Positions 1 to 7,932 of a stretch of DNA of 42,649 bases are shown here, piece by piece; position 1 is the stretch's first letter; the number at the start of each line of letters is the position of its first letter. Made by a program: the position numbers and the translations under genes. The notes beneath the pieces were generated by a model. It worked only from the letters and a program-made list of their open reading frames with translations. It had not been told where the DNA came from and made no database searches. The DNA lies in assembly GCA_030638415.1 (NCBI GenBank), contig DAOWEO010000084.1, positions 1 to 42,649 on the forward strand, in the 5' to 3' direction. The DNA is from Bdellovibrionales bacterium. GTDB lineage: Bacteria; Bdellovibrionota; Bacteriovoracia; Bacteriovoracales; Bacteriovoracaceae.

Positions 1-39
1 AAATCAAAAATATATAATTTATAAGAATTTTTCATTAGT

Positions 40-1017
40 TCACCATTTGTATAATAGAGCGTATGCCATGTTGATATCTGACATAACAAATATTTTCTCT
101 AGGTTGAGGGTTTGCATAAATCCAGCGACAAGTGCCATGTTGGTTACGTCTGTTGCAGAGTATTTACCACCAAGCTGCTTATCGGTTAGTTTTGATTTTA
201 TTTGTAGCCACTTTTTTAGCTCTGAAAGAGTATAAAAGTTATCATTTTTTTTATTATTTTTTAAAATAGCATATTGATGAACACCACCTATGCCTATGGC
301 CTTAAACTTAGAGGCAGAGTTAATAAAATTGTCAGGGATACTGTTTAAAGAAAACTTGGCAGATAAATTAATTACTTTTTGAATGTTCTCAGTCTTAATT
401 GGATTGGGTGAGCTATTTTTCTTACGAATAAGTGCCTTATTAACCAGATCTTTAAAGCTTACAGCACCAATTTTACCTTCATATAGCTTGGGACCATCGA
501 TACTTTCTATAATGATCTGCATACTCCCACCACCGATATCCCAGTATAGTATTGGTTTGTTGGATTGCAGAATATTTTTTGTTGCATGATACCCTAAGAA
601 TCCTTCCTCTTTTTGAGTAATAATTTTTAGATTCATACTAGTTTGCTTTTCAATTTGCTTCGCAAACTGTAACCCATTGTCGGCAGTTCTAAATGCAGAG
701 GTGGCAACGGCCTTTATAGAATCGGGCTTAAATTTATCAATAACTGTTTTTAATTTAGCTATGAAATCAATACTTGTTTTAGCTGAGAAGGTGTTATTTG
801 GTGAGGAGATCAAAATTTGTTTAAATGGAAATGGAAAAGAACTATTTTCTACAACTGATAGTACCTGTTTTTTACATATATTTACTTGAGCAAAGTAGTA
901 TTTTGTAGATCCAGAGCCAATATCAAAGGTAAGTTTACGTTGCAGGCACTGCGAGGAAGGTTGTGAGGAGCATGAATATGTAAATAAAAGAGTAAAAAGT
1001 AATAATAAATGTTTCAT
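40..1017 (-). CDS. Ppx/GppA-family phosphatase-like protein with a lipoprotein-type signal
   Basis: The 325-residue product matches the two-lobed Ppx/GppA (exopolyphosphatase / pppGpp phosphohydrolase) actin-like fold. DIGSGST is at about 32-38, the family's A-x-R element reads SAFR at 107-110, EEG at 137-139 fits the catalytic-Glu region, and DIGGGS is at 160-165. Length fits the two-domain short form without an HD domain. The odd point is the N-terminus: a hydrophobic stretch ends in YSC (Cys16) followed by SSQPSS, which looks like a lipoprotein signal although the lipobox is not canonical. Family members are normally cytoplasmic. It is divergent from the small prepilin gene. The ribosome binding site is weak. 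The family assignment is good; substrate and location are inferred. Confidence 0.8.
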   Translation of the reverse strand: MKHLLLLFTLLFTYSCSSQPSSQCLQRKLTFDIGSGSTKYYFAQVNICKKQVLSVVENSSFPFPFKQILISSPNNTFSAKTSIDFIAKLKTVIDKFKPDSIKAVATSAFRTADNGLQFAKQIEKQTSMNLKIITQKEEGFLGYHATKNILQSNKPILYWDIGGGSMQIIIESIDGPKLYEGKIGAVSFKDLVNKALIRKKNSSPNPIKTENIQKVINLSAKFSLNSIPDNFINSASKFKAIGIGGVHQYAILKNNKKNDNFYTLSELKKWLQIKSKLTDKQLGGKYSATDVTNMALVAGFMQTLNLEKIFVMSDINMAYALLYKW

Positions 1018-1056
1018 AGGCTTACCAAGTTAAATTTTTTTCGTATAATACCATAT

Positions 1057-1239
1057 ATGTTGCGATCAAATAAAGGACAAACATTTTTTGAGTTTATTTT
1101 TCTCATATTAATTATGTTCATTTTGTCATTTACTCTATTAAAAGGAACAAACTTTGCTGTTAGCAAAAGGTGGGAGTTAATTGTGAATATAGTTACTTCA
1201 CATGATCTTACTACACCGTCTAATGTTCAATTTCGCTAA
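1057..1239 (+). CDS. Small prepilin-like (TadE/type IV pilin-like) protein
   Basis: This 60-residue protein starts MLRSNKGQTFFEF. A short basic leader ends in Gly and is followed by Q-T-F-F-E, giving the Glu at +5 that defines a prepilin-peptidase site, then about 20 hydrophobic residues and a short polar tail. That is the layout of class III signal proteins (pseudopilins, TadE or Flp). An upstream in-frame ATG at 1009 would add 16 residues before the basic leader; I prefer ATG 1057 because it puts the cleavage site at residue 7. It lies 21 bases upstream of glpK on the same strand and divergent from the Ppx-like gene. No other pilus gene is in the window, so its partner system is unknown. 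Confidence 0.6.
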   Translation: MLRSNKGQTFFEFIFLILIMFILSFTLLKGTNFAVSKRWELIVNIVTSHDLTTPSNVQFR

Positions 1240-1260
1240 ATAAAAATAAGAGGATAAGTA

Positions 1261-2745
1261 ATGGATTACTTTTTAGCACTAGATCAAGGTACCACTGGTA
1301 CAACTGCTGCACTTGTAAATGCAGACAACCTAAATTTCATTGATAAAGTAAATTTAGAGCATAAGCAGATATATCCAAATCCTAGTGAGGTTGAACATAA
1401 TTTAGATGAGATTTGGAGCTCTGTTGAAGAAGCCGTTGTGCAACTGTGTACAAGAAATTGTGTTGATACAGATAAAATTATAGGAATTGGTATAACCAAT
1501 CAAAGAGAGACCGTTTGCTCTTTTAATAAGAAGGGGAAACCTCTATATAACGCACTAGTGTGGCAAGACAAAAGAACGTTACAGTTTTGCCAAGAGCAGA
1601 CTGATTCAACACTAGACATGGTAAAACGACTAACGGGACTTCCATTAGACCCTTACTTTTCAGCAACTAAGATGAAGTGGCTTTTAGAAAATAGTGTTAT
1701 AGTGGCACAGGCGAAAAAAGAGGATGATCTCTGTTTTGGTACAATTGATTCATTTCTACTGTATAAATTAACAAATGGAGCTTCTTATAAAACTGAACCG
1801 TCAAATGCTTCACGAACACTTCTTGTGAATATTGAAACGGGAAATTATGACTGCTCACTGCTTGATCTGTTTAATATTCCTAAAAAATGTCTACCTGAAA
1901 TTGTTGATTCATTTGGAGAATTTGGAAAAACCACTGGTCTATCTTTCCTTCCAGATGGAATTCCGATTACAGGTATTTTGGGTGATCAACAGTCAGCTCT
2001 CTTTGGTCAAAATTGCCTAAAATATGGTGAGCTAAAGTGTACTTATGGTACAGGAGCTTTTCTATTAGTTAATACTGAAGATAAAGTTGTTCGCTCTACA
2101 AATGGACTCCTAACAACTATTGCATATCAGCATAATGGTAAGGTGGCATACGCTTTAGAAGGAAGTTCTTTTATTGCAGGGGCTGCTGTTCAGTGGTTAC
2201 GTGATAACTTAGAAATCATTACTAATGCAAGTGAAACTGAAGCTATTGGCAGACAAGTGACTGACCTCAATGAAATGAAAAATATTTTATTCCTTCCATT
2301 TTTTAGTGGTATTGGATCTCCTCACTGGATTGGGGATGCAAAGGCAGCTATTGTTGGACTGACACGTGATAGCAAAAAATGCCATATAGTCCGTGCTTGC
2401 TTAGAAGGAATTTGTTTTAGTATAGATGATCTAATTAAGGCAATGGAGATAGATCTAGGAAAAGAGATATTAAATTTAAGAGTTGATGGTGGAGCTGTTG
2501 CTAACAATTTATTAATGGAGATTCAGGCTACAATATCTAATCTAGAGATTGATCGACCAGAAGTAATAGAAACGACTGCATATGGAGCAGTTTTAGCTGC
2601 TGCAGTTGGGCTTGGAAAAATAAGTTTAAAAGACTTAGGTAACATGCATAAAACAGAACAAAAATTTAATCCATCACTAAAAGATAGTGGATACTTTAAA
2701 GTAAAAAAAACAGACTGGATTAATACAATCAAAAAACTATATTAA
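1261..2745 (+). CDS. glpK: Glycerol kinase
   Basis: FGGY-family carbohydrate kinase that converts glycerol and ATP to sn-glycerol-3-phosphate in the cytoplasm. The 494 residues match the usual length. The N-terminal phosphate-binding motif DQGTTGTT is at 8-15, followed by the glycerol kinase elements NQRET and WQDKRT. The ATP-side motifs GDQQSALFGQ, YGTGAFLLVNT and the C-terminal VDGGAVANNLLMEIQA are all present. An AGAGGA ribosome binding site precedes the ATG. No glpF transporter or glpD dehydrogenase is adjacent, so glycerol-3-phosphate may feed phospholipid synthesis or be handled by genes elsewhere. The gene converges on the DUF3108-like gene with two bases between the stop codons. Confidence 0.95.
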   Translation: MDYFLALDQGTTGTTAALVNADNLNFIDKVNLEHKQIYPNPSEVEHNLDEIWSSVEEAVVQLCTRNCVDTDKIIGIGITNQRETVCSFNKKGKPLYNALVWQDKRTLQFCQEQTDSTLDMVKRLTGLPLDPYFSATKMKWLLENSVIVAQAKKEDDLCFGTIDSFLLYKLTNGASYKTEPSNASRTLLVNIETGNYDCSLLDLFNIPKKCLPEIVDSFGEFGKTTGLSFLPDGIPITGILGDQQSALFGQNCLKYGELKCTYGTGAFLLVNTEDKVVRSTNGLLTTIAYQHNGKVAYALEGSSFIAGAAVQWLRDNLEIITNASETEAIGRQVTDLNEMKNILFLPFFSGIGSPHWIGDAKAAIVGLTRDSKKCHIVRACLEGICFSIDDLIKAMEIDLGKEILNLRVDGGAVANNLLMEIQATISNLEIDRPEVIETTAYGAVLAAAVGLGKISLKDLGNMHKTEQKFNPSLKDSGYFKVKKTDWINTIKKLY

Positions 2746-2747
2746 TT

Positions 2748-3497
2748 TTAATCCGTTTTTGTTACATTTTTTAACTCAACAGTAATATTTCCCAAAACAG
2801 GAACTTTTTGAATAAATGAAGTAACAAGTTTTCTCTTTGTATCAAAGTAAATTTTAACAATTAGTGTTTTGAACTCATCTGCTGAAGGGTAAATAGGAGT
2901 TACTTTTATTGTTTGAATATTGCCAGTTTGCGACTCTATCCATATCTTTGATTTTGAAATTTTTTCTTTATAGTTGGTATATATAATTTTTGAGTTATTT
3001 TTTCCCCTTGTAAGATTTAGCATAGGGGTAAATGCAATCAGTGAGCTTGCATCAAATATCGTTGCATGTTTGGGAATTCCTGGCTGTATCTCTGACATTT
3101 TTAGAGTTTTAGTTTGTGATCTTTCTAGGAAATTTTCGTTGAGTGAGAGATCTGTACTTTTGTGCTTATAATAAGCAAAAGTATCATCTCCATTAAACTT
3201 TACACGTACGCATTCAGATTTTGTTATTTTTGTTTTCCAGTTGCATTTAGTATTTAAAATCATATCTCCATTTAAGGTACTATATCCTTTAAAATTAAAC
3301 CCTCCCTTATAGAATATTCCATATTTTAGGTATGATGTTCCCTCAGAAAGAATAACTCGCTGTCCTTTATAGGACACGGTTGAAAGACTAAAGCTAAAAT
3401 CAGCATTTTTGCCTTTAACTTTGTAATATAAAGTAGTCTTAGCAAAACTTAGGGTCGTGAGTAGGCATAAGGAGATAGTCATAAGCTTTTTATACAT
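2748..3497 (-). CDS. Exported protein, DUF3108-like
   Basis: A 249-residue protein with a clear signal peptide (MYKKLMTISLCLLTTLSFA, cleavage probably after residue 19). The rest is beta-rich and resembles DUF3108: an early YKVK/FSFS strand pattern, 'FDASSLIAF' in the middle, and a C-terminal section about an unknown being converted to a strand-rich tail (KIYFDTKRKLV). DUF3108 proteins are periplasmic with no firmly known biochemical role; a lipid-binding fold has been suggested for relatives. An AGAAGGA ribosome binding site lies upstream of the ATG. It is followed on the same strand only by the convergent glpK. The signal peptide is secure, the family assignment moderate. Confidence 0.6.
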   Translation of the reverse strand: MYKKLMTISLCLLTTLSFAKTTLYYKVKGKNADFSFSLSTVSYKGQRVILSEGTSYLKYGIFYKGGFNFKGYSTLNGDMILNTKCNWKTKITKSECVRVKFNGDDTFAYYKHKSTDLSLNENFLERSQTKTLKMSEIQPGIPKHATIFDASSLIAFTPMLNLTRGKNNSKIIYTNYKEKISKSKIWIESQTGNIQTIKVTPIYPSADEFKTLIVKIYFDTKRKLVTSFIQKVPVLGNITVELKNVTKTD

Positions 3498-3593
3498 AGT
3501 AAGTCCTTCTAATATAAAGAAATTTTATGTATTAAATCTTATTCATGACTAAATGACAAGGTTACTATCGTCATCCTCGTTAACATATTAACT

Positions 3594-5621
3594 TTAGGAT
3601 GGAGCTGGCTGCTGTATAATTAGTAGTTGTTCACTGTACTTTTTAACTTGACGAAAATATATATTTTTTTCTGGGGTGGCAGTACCTTTGGTAATTTCAT
3701 AAGGTCTACCCATATATATATAATGAATGTAGTCCATTCTATTAAGACTGTTTATTATCAGCCCTTTCTTACGTGCAATTTTCTCTTTTGATTTTAGCTC
3801 AACTAGTGCCTCAGCTAAAAATCCTATGGTTGCGACAGCTGCATGTTTAGGATTTGTTAAAGTATCTTTTTTAACTCCATATTTTTTAGCTATTTTTTTG
3901 GGAACTCGTTTTATCTGAGTTGGCCCTCTACTATTATTATTGGTGTTGAAGCCATTTCCCTTTGCCAGTGATACAACAAATGGAAGCACTTCTTTGATAT
4001 AATATTTTTTGTTTGTACCAAAGCTTGTTTCATTTCCTAAAATCCCAAAGGCCAGTTTGGTAAGTTCGTTATATTCATCATTATCAAGATTATACATTTT
4101 CATTATAGTTGCTTTTTCTTTTGCTAATGTGCTTACAAAGGACCTGGCGGTCTCAGTATTATATGAAGGTTCAGTAATTATAGTACGAATTGGGTTACAG
4201 ACATTACTGCGTGGTGAGTAGTTGTATTCTGCGTAGCTGCTTTTAGTTGTGAGTGTTGTAAAATTAATAATACCATTTTTTACTAAAAAGGTATTTCCCT
4301 CTTCCTCTGGTAAAATATAGATAGGATCTGATGGTTTTAAGTACTTATATAAGAGTGACATATTATCAGGCTGAGAACTTTGGCAGACATTATTGGAAGT
4401 ACACTCTGCTTTGATGCGATTTACTTCAAGTCGAACTTTCCTGTCTTTTTGATTAGTTAAATTGATATATTTATCTGGGTAGGTTGAATTGAGATAGAAA
4501 ATACCAGCACCTACTCCAGGTGGAGATTTATCACTCTTGGGAAACTTTGCATCAATACTTACATCGAGTAGCACTTGTCCATCGTAGTCGAAGATCTTCA
4601 TGGTCTGATTTTGTTTATCGATAACTGCATATTTACTGGGAATAAAATTTTTGTGGTAGCTCTGTAAGAGATATAGATCATCTTTTCCATTGACCTCTTT
4701 TTTATATCGTTGCATGTCACCATACAGAGATGATCTTGGAATTGTTGGTATGCTAACTTTTTTATAAAATAGCTTAGATTGCTTGCTATGAGGATTTGGA
4801 GAAGAAAACTTTAGTCTTTTTAATTTCAAAACTTCTTGTAGCTTAGATTTTAATAGAGGTTGCTTAATAGCAGGTAGCGATAAGTTATTTCCAAATTTAA
4901 AAATAGTTGAGCCTAGTAGATGACTGGCTAACTTATCATTACTGCATATTGAATTTATATAATGTGCACACCGTTTTAAATATTCGGGGGAAAAATGTTT
5001 GATGTATTTTTTAATCTCTTTAAAGAGGTTTTCACTCATTTTGACGTATTGTTTATTTAACTCTTTTTTTGATAATCCTTTAAATGATTTTATCTTTCCA
5101 TTTATAAATGATACTTGGGTGGACATGTTGTTGAAACCATTCTGCTCACTTGTAAGCTTATCTGCCATCCATGCAATAGCTGCATCGCCTAAGTTTAAAT
5201 CAGTTTTCTTATCTGACTCTATTTTTAAAATAATAAAGGCAGAGATATCTTTATTATAAAATTTTGCTTTTTTCTTCCAATCAAAAGTTGATTGCATATT
5301 TTCAATAACTTTTTGGTAATCAGCATTTAGTCCATATTTACTATATAGTGAATTAAGTTTCTTAATCGTTTGACTGCTTTGAATTTGTTTTAACTCATCT
5401 TTAATTATTTCATCTAAATCTTGTGAGTTATCTTTGTCTTGATTAAGCTTGGCAAGCTTCAAAGTTGTTAAGGCATATTGCTTACTAAGAATAGATTTTC
5501 CATCTTCTTTTAGTAACTTTAACAGCTCTGTTCGTGCTTGGTCTTCACAATAGGATGCTTCATCACCACTAGACAGTAGAGGTAGAAATAAGAGAAATAG
5601 TGTAATTAGCCAATTTACCAT
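3594..5621 (-). CDS. Exported two-domain protein: L,D-transpeptidase-like region plus lysozyme-like domain
   Basis: 675 residues with an N-terminal signal (hydrophobic 4-17). Residues 20-300 are helical, Lys-rich and unrecognised. Residues 330-440 look like a YkuD/L,D-transpeptidase core: YAVIDKQNQTMKIFD, then SPPGVGAGIFYL, then NVCQSSQ (Cys413) and YLKPSDPIYILPE. The usual HG motif before the catalytic Cys is not visible, so activity is uncertain. Residues 520-605 resemble a lysozyme-like transglycosylase: GNETSFG with candidate catalytic Glu531, then NSRGPTQI at 563-570. Both suggested activities act on peptidoglycan. It is divergent from the SRP RNA and not in an operon. Each domain assignment rests on motif resemblance only. 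Confidence 0.5.
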   Translation of the reverse strand: MVNWLITLFLLFLPLLSSGDEASYCEDQARTELLKLLKEDGKSILSKQYALTTLKLAKLNQDKDNSQDLDEIIKDELKQIQSSQTIKKLNSLYSKYGLNADYQKVIENMQSTFDWKKKAKFYNKDISAFIILKIESDKKTDLNLGDAAIAWMADKLTSEQNGFNNMSTQVSFINGKIKSFKGLSKKELNKQYVKMSENLFKEIKKYIKHFSPEYLKRCAHYINSICSNDKLASHLLGSTIFKFGNNLSLPAIKQPLLKSKLQEVLKLKRLKFSSPNPHSKQSKLFYKKVSIPTIPRSSLYGDMQRYKKEVNGKDDLYLLQSYHKNFIPSKYAVIDKQNQTMKIFDYDGQVLLDVSIDAKFPKSDKSPPGVGAGIFYLNSTYPDKYINLTNQKDRKVRLEVNRIKAECTSNNVCQSSQPDNMSLLYKYLKPSDPIYILPEEEGNTFLVKNGIINFTTLTTKSSYAEYNYSPRSNVCNPIRTIITEPSYNTETARSFVSTLAKEKATIMKMYNLDNDEYNELTKLAFGILGNETSFGTNKKYYIKEVLPFVVSLAKGNGFNTNNNSRGPTQIKRVPKKIAKKYGVKKDTLTNPKHAAVATIGFLAEALVELKSKEKIARKKGLIINSLNRMDYIHYIYMGRPYEITKGTATPEKNIYFRQVKKYSEQLLIIQQPAPS

Positions 5622-5686
5622 ATCTTTCTTGTCGGTTATTGTTTCTAAAAGTTTAATTCAATAAAATTTACTTAGAGGGTATCTGT

Positions 5687-5715
5687 TTGACAACTCTATT
5701 GCTGCTGGCTAGTAT
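5687..5715 (+). promoter_or_regulatory. Sigma-70-type promoter for the SRP RNA
   Basis: TTGACA at 5687-5692, a 17-base spacer, and TAGTAT at 5710-5715. The predicted start site, seven bases downstream, is G5722, exactly the first base of the outer SRP RNA helix. The agreement between promoter geometry and RNA structure supports both calls. Confidence 0.85.
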
Positions 5716-5721
5716 GGCGAA

Positions 5722-5808
5722 GTTGGGCCGGACAATCGTGGAGAGGTGAACTCCGCCAGGTCGGGAACGAAGCAACGGTAGCTTACTTGCGTTGTGTTCG
5801 GTCTGACA
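5722..5808 (+). ncRNA. ffs: Small bacterial signal recognition particle RNA (4.5S type)
   Basis: The conserved SRP core is present: CCAGGTC at 5757-5763, a GGAA tetraloop closed by a G-C pair, then GAAGCA, the Ffh-binding symmetric and asymmetric loops on either side. The 5' arm starting at G5722 (GTTGGGCCGGACA) pairs with the 3' arm ending at C5807 (TGTTCGGTCTGAC), including G-U pairs. The RNA is of the short type with no Alu domain, about 87-95 nt. A T-rich stretch (CTTTTCTTTTTC) follows and probably marks the end of transcription. Lying directly upstream of dnaX is a known arrangement in several bacterial groups. Confidence 0.92.
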
Positions 5809-5879
5809 CTTTTCTTTTTCTTCATTATATAATCCCTTTAACATTTGCCGAACTGTGATAATTTCTTTATTTTTAGATG

Positions 5880-5885
5880 TATAAT
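5880..5885 (+). promoter_or_regulatory. Candidate -10 element for dnaX
   Basis: A perfect TATAAT 24 bases before the dnaX ATG would place the start of transcription near 5892, leaving the AAGGTG ribosome binding site in a leader of about 17 bases. No good -35 hexamer stands at the right distance, so this is only a candidate. Confidence 0.35.
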
Positions 5886-5908
5886 TTTTTTTATGAAAAG
5901 GTGAATTA

Positions 5909-7594
5909 ATGGCATATCAAGTTTTAGCCCGAAAGTGGAGACCTAGGAAATTTGAAGAGGTTGTGGGACAGGAGCATATTACGCGCTCTCTGCAAAATGC
6001 TATTAACAGTGAAAAATTGGGCCATGCCTATTTATTGGCAGGAACAAGAGGAGTAGGAAAAACATCTATTGCTCGGATTTTTGCCAAGGCAATTAGGTGT
6101 CCAAATAGGACTCCTGAGGGAAATCCCTGTTCAGCATGTTCTAGTTGTCAGGAAATTGATCAAGGTGTTTCGATGGATGTTGTTGAGATGGATGGTGCAT
6201 CTCATAATAAGGTAGAAGATATTAAAAGTCTTTTAGAGACAATTCCTACTATGCCCATGTTTGGAAAATACAAAATTTATATCGTAGATGAAGTACATAT
6301 GTTGTCTAACAGTGCTTTTAACTCACTACTTAAAACATTAGAAGAGCCACCAGAACATGTGATTTTCATTTTTGCTACGACAGAACCACATAAACTATTG
6401 GGAACGGTATTATCTCGTTGTCAGCGCTTTGATTTACGACACATATCACTTGTTGATTTAGAAAGTCATATCGATATGCTTTGCCAAAATGAGGGTATTC
6501 TTTTTGAGTCTCCCCGCTTAAGAACTAAAATTTGTGAACTAGGCCAGGGATCAGTGCGAGATACACTGTCAATTCTGGATCAGGTCCTAAGCTATACTGT
6601 CGATAAGCGAATAAATGAAGATATTTTAGTTACCTCTTTGGGGATGGCAAGATCTTCTGCATTAAAGACATTATTAGAAGCAATGCTACAAAATAGAGTT
6701 GGTGAAATTTCAAAAATTTTCTATGGTCTCATTGCCGAGAATGTAGATGTTCATAAAATTGTACAGGGTGTGCTTGAGCATCTTTATATTGTTATTGAAA
6801 ATATTGATAATCCGAATTATCTTGTGCAAGAGAAAGTGATCGAGCTTGATATTTTGGAAGGAATTGATTTTGCTGAGCTTTTCTGGATTTTTGAAGTTTT
6901 AAACAAAGATTCTGCTTGGGCGCTGAATTCATTTGATCCAGTAAAAAGTGTTGAAATTATTTTCCAAAAAATTTCTTATCGAAGAGATTTTTTCTCACCA
7001 GAAGGAAGAAAAGTTTCTTTTAAGGATGTAGTAATAGAACCAATCGTAGAAAAAAAAAATGAAAATATTGATATAGAAGCTCCTGCTGAGTACCTTGAGG
7101 ATCAGAAGTTAGAAGAAGATGATTCTTGTTTAACCTGTGGGACTCCTATTATTAACAGTCCGAATGAAAGTGTTGAAAAAACATGGGAAAATTTCTTAAC
7201 GTATCTAGATCAGTATTCTCCCGGAGGGCGTGCAAGATTAGAGCAAGGGGATATTTCAAAAGAGCCAAGTATTATTGGGGAAAGACTGTTTGTAGATTTG
7301 TGTTATAAAAAAAGTAGTGCAATCTTTTATGAACATATTATAGAGAGCTCTGTTCAAGCACTTATTGTGCAATTAATTGCTAAGTTCTATGGAGTAGAAG
7401 AAAATAGTGTATCTTTTGAAGTTAAATTATTGGAAGATACTGATAGTGAAGAGTTTGTATCTAGAGCAGAAAAAAAAGAGATTCGTCAGGAAGAAGAGAA
7501 AGATAAAATACGAGAAGAGCTAGAAGAAAGTGAAATGTTAAAAAAAGCACAAAATATATTTGGTGTAAAAATTGATAATATAAAAGTTAACTGA
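5909..7594 (+). CDS. dnaX: DNA polymerase III subunit tau (with possible gamma form)
   Basis: Clamp-loader ATPase that loads the sliding clamp and organises the replisome. 561 residues. Walker A GTRGVGKT is at 45-52, zinc-binding cysteines at 64, 74, 77 and 80, the DEVH Walker B at 127-130, and the arginine-finger SRC motif near 169-171. AAA+ domains I-III run to about residue 370. An acidic linker and a divergent C-terminal domain follow, ending in a Glu/Lys-rich tail. An AAGGTG ribosome binding site precedes the ATG. It heads an operon with ybaB, recR, a Roadblock-like gene and mglA, with gaps of 2-20 bases. An A10 run at residues 381-384 could give a truncated gamma-like form (see finding). 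Confidence 0.96.
   Translation: MAYQVLARKWRPRKFEEVVGQEHITRSLQNAINSEKLGHAYLLAGTRGVGKTSIARIFAKAIRCPNRTPEGNPCSACSSCQEIDQGVSMDVVEMDGASHNKVEDIKSLLETIPTMPMFGKYKIYIVDEVHMLSNSAFNSLLKTLEEPPEHVIFIFATTEPHKLLGTVLSRCQRFDLRHISLVDLESHIDMLCQNEGILFESPRLRTKICELGQGSVRDTLSILDQVLSYTVDKRINEDILVTSLGMARSSALKTLLEAMLQNRVGEISKIFYGLIAENVDVHKIVQGVLEHLYIVIENIDNPNYLVQEKVIELDILEGIDFAELFWIFEVLNKDSAWALNSFDPVKSVEIIFQKISYRRDFFSPEGRKVSFKDVVIEPIVEKKNENIDIEAPAEYLEDQKLEEDDSCLTCGTPIINSPNESVEKTWENFLTYLDQYSPGGRARLEQGDISKEPSIIGERLFVDLCYKKSSAIFYEHIIESSVQALIVQLIAKFYGVEENSVSFEVKLLEDTDSEEFVSRAEKKEIRQEEEKDKIREELEESEMLKKAQNIFGVKIDNIKVN
7050..7059 (+). other. A10 slippage-prone tract inside dnaX
   Basis: Ten consecutive A residues cover codons 381-384 (GAA AAA AAA AAT), just after AAA+ domain III. 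Adding one A to the transcript gives Lys384 followed at once by TGA, a 384-residue product. Losing one A gives a stop after residue 388. Both other frames therefore close within a few codons. Transcriptional slippage on an A-run in dnaX is known in Thermus thermophilus. Confidence 0.6.
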
Positions 7595-7614
7595 AAATCA
7601 GACCGGAGGATGTG

Positions 7615-7929
7615 ATGGGAAAAAATATGAACCACTTGTTAAAGCAAGCACAGCAAATGCAAGCAAAGATGGGCACACTACAAAAAGAGCTTGAAAGTAG
7701 AGAGTTAGATGTATCTACTGGTGGTGGAATGATCAAAATAAAAATGAATGGAAAGCAACAGATTATTGATCTCTCTTTAAATCCAGAATGTGTAGATCCT
7801 AGTGATGTTGAGATGCTAGAAGAGCTTATTAAAACAGGAATTAATCAGGCAATCAATGAGTCACAAGAGATGGTTTCTTCTGCAATGAGTAAAGTGACTG
7901 GTGGGATTAATATTCCAGGATTATTCTAG
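7615..7929 (+). CDS. ybaB: YbaB/EbfC family nucleoid-associated protein
   Basis: About 104 residues with the family pattern: a coiled N-terminal helix (LLKQAQQMQAKMGTLQKELE), the STGGGMIKIKMNGKQQI strand region, and a C-terminal helix with INESQEMVSSAMSKVTGGI. These dimeric proteins bind DNA and are usually encoded between dnaX and recR, as here. Start: GGAGG at 7605-7609 is too close to the in-frame GTG at 7612, so ATG 7615 is preferred; ATG 7627 is also possible. Three bases separate it from recR. Confidence 0.93.
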   Translation: MGKNMNHLLKQAQQMQAKMGTLQKELESRELDVSTGGGMIKIKMNGKQQIIDLSLNPECVDPSDVEMLEELIKTGINQAINESQEMVSSAMSKVTGGINIPGLF

Positions 7930-7932
7930 GAT

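Noticed and set aside
1284..1499. Small minus-strand open frame inside glpK
   Set aside because: Lies wholly within glpK, has no start signal and a composition typical of antisense frames.
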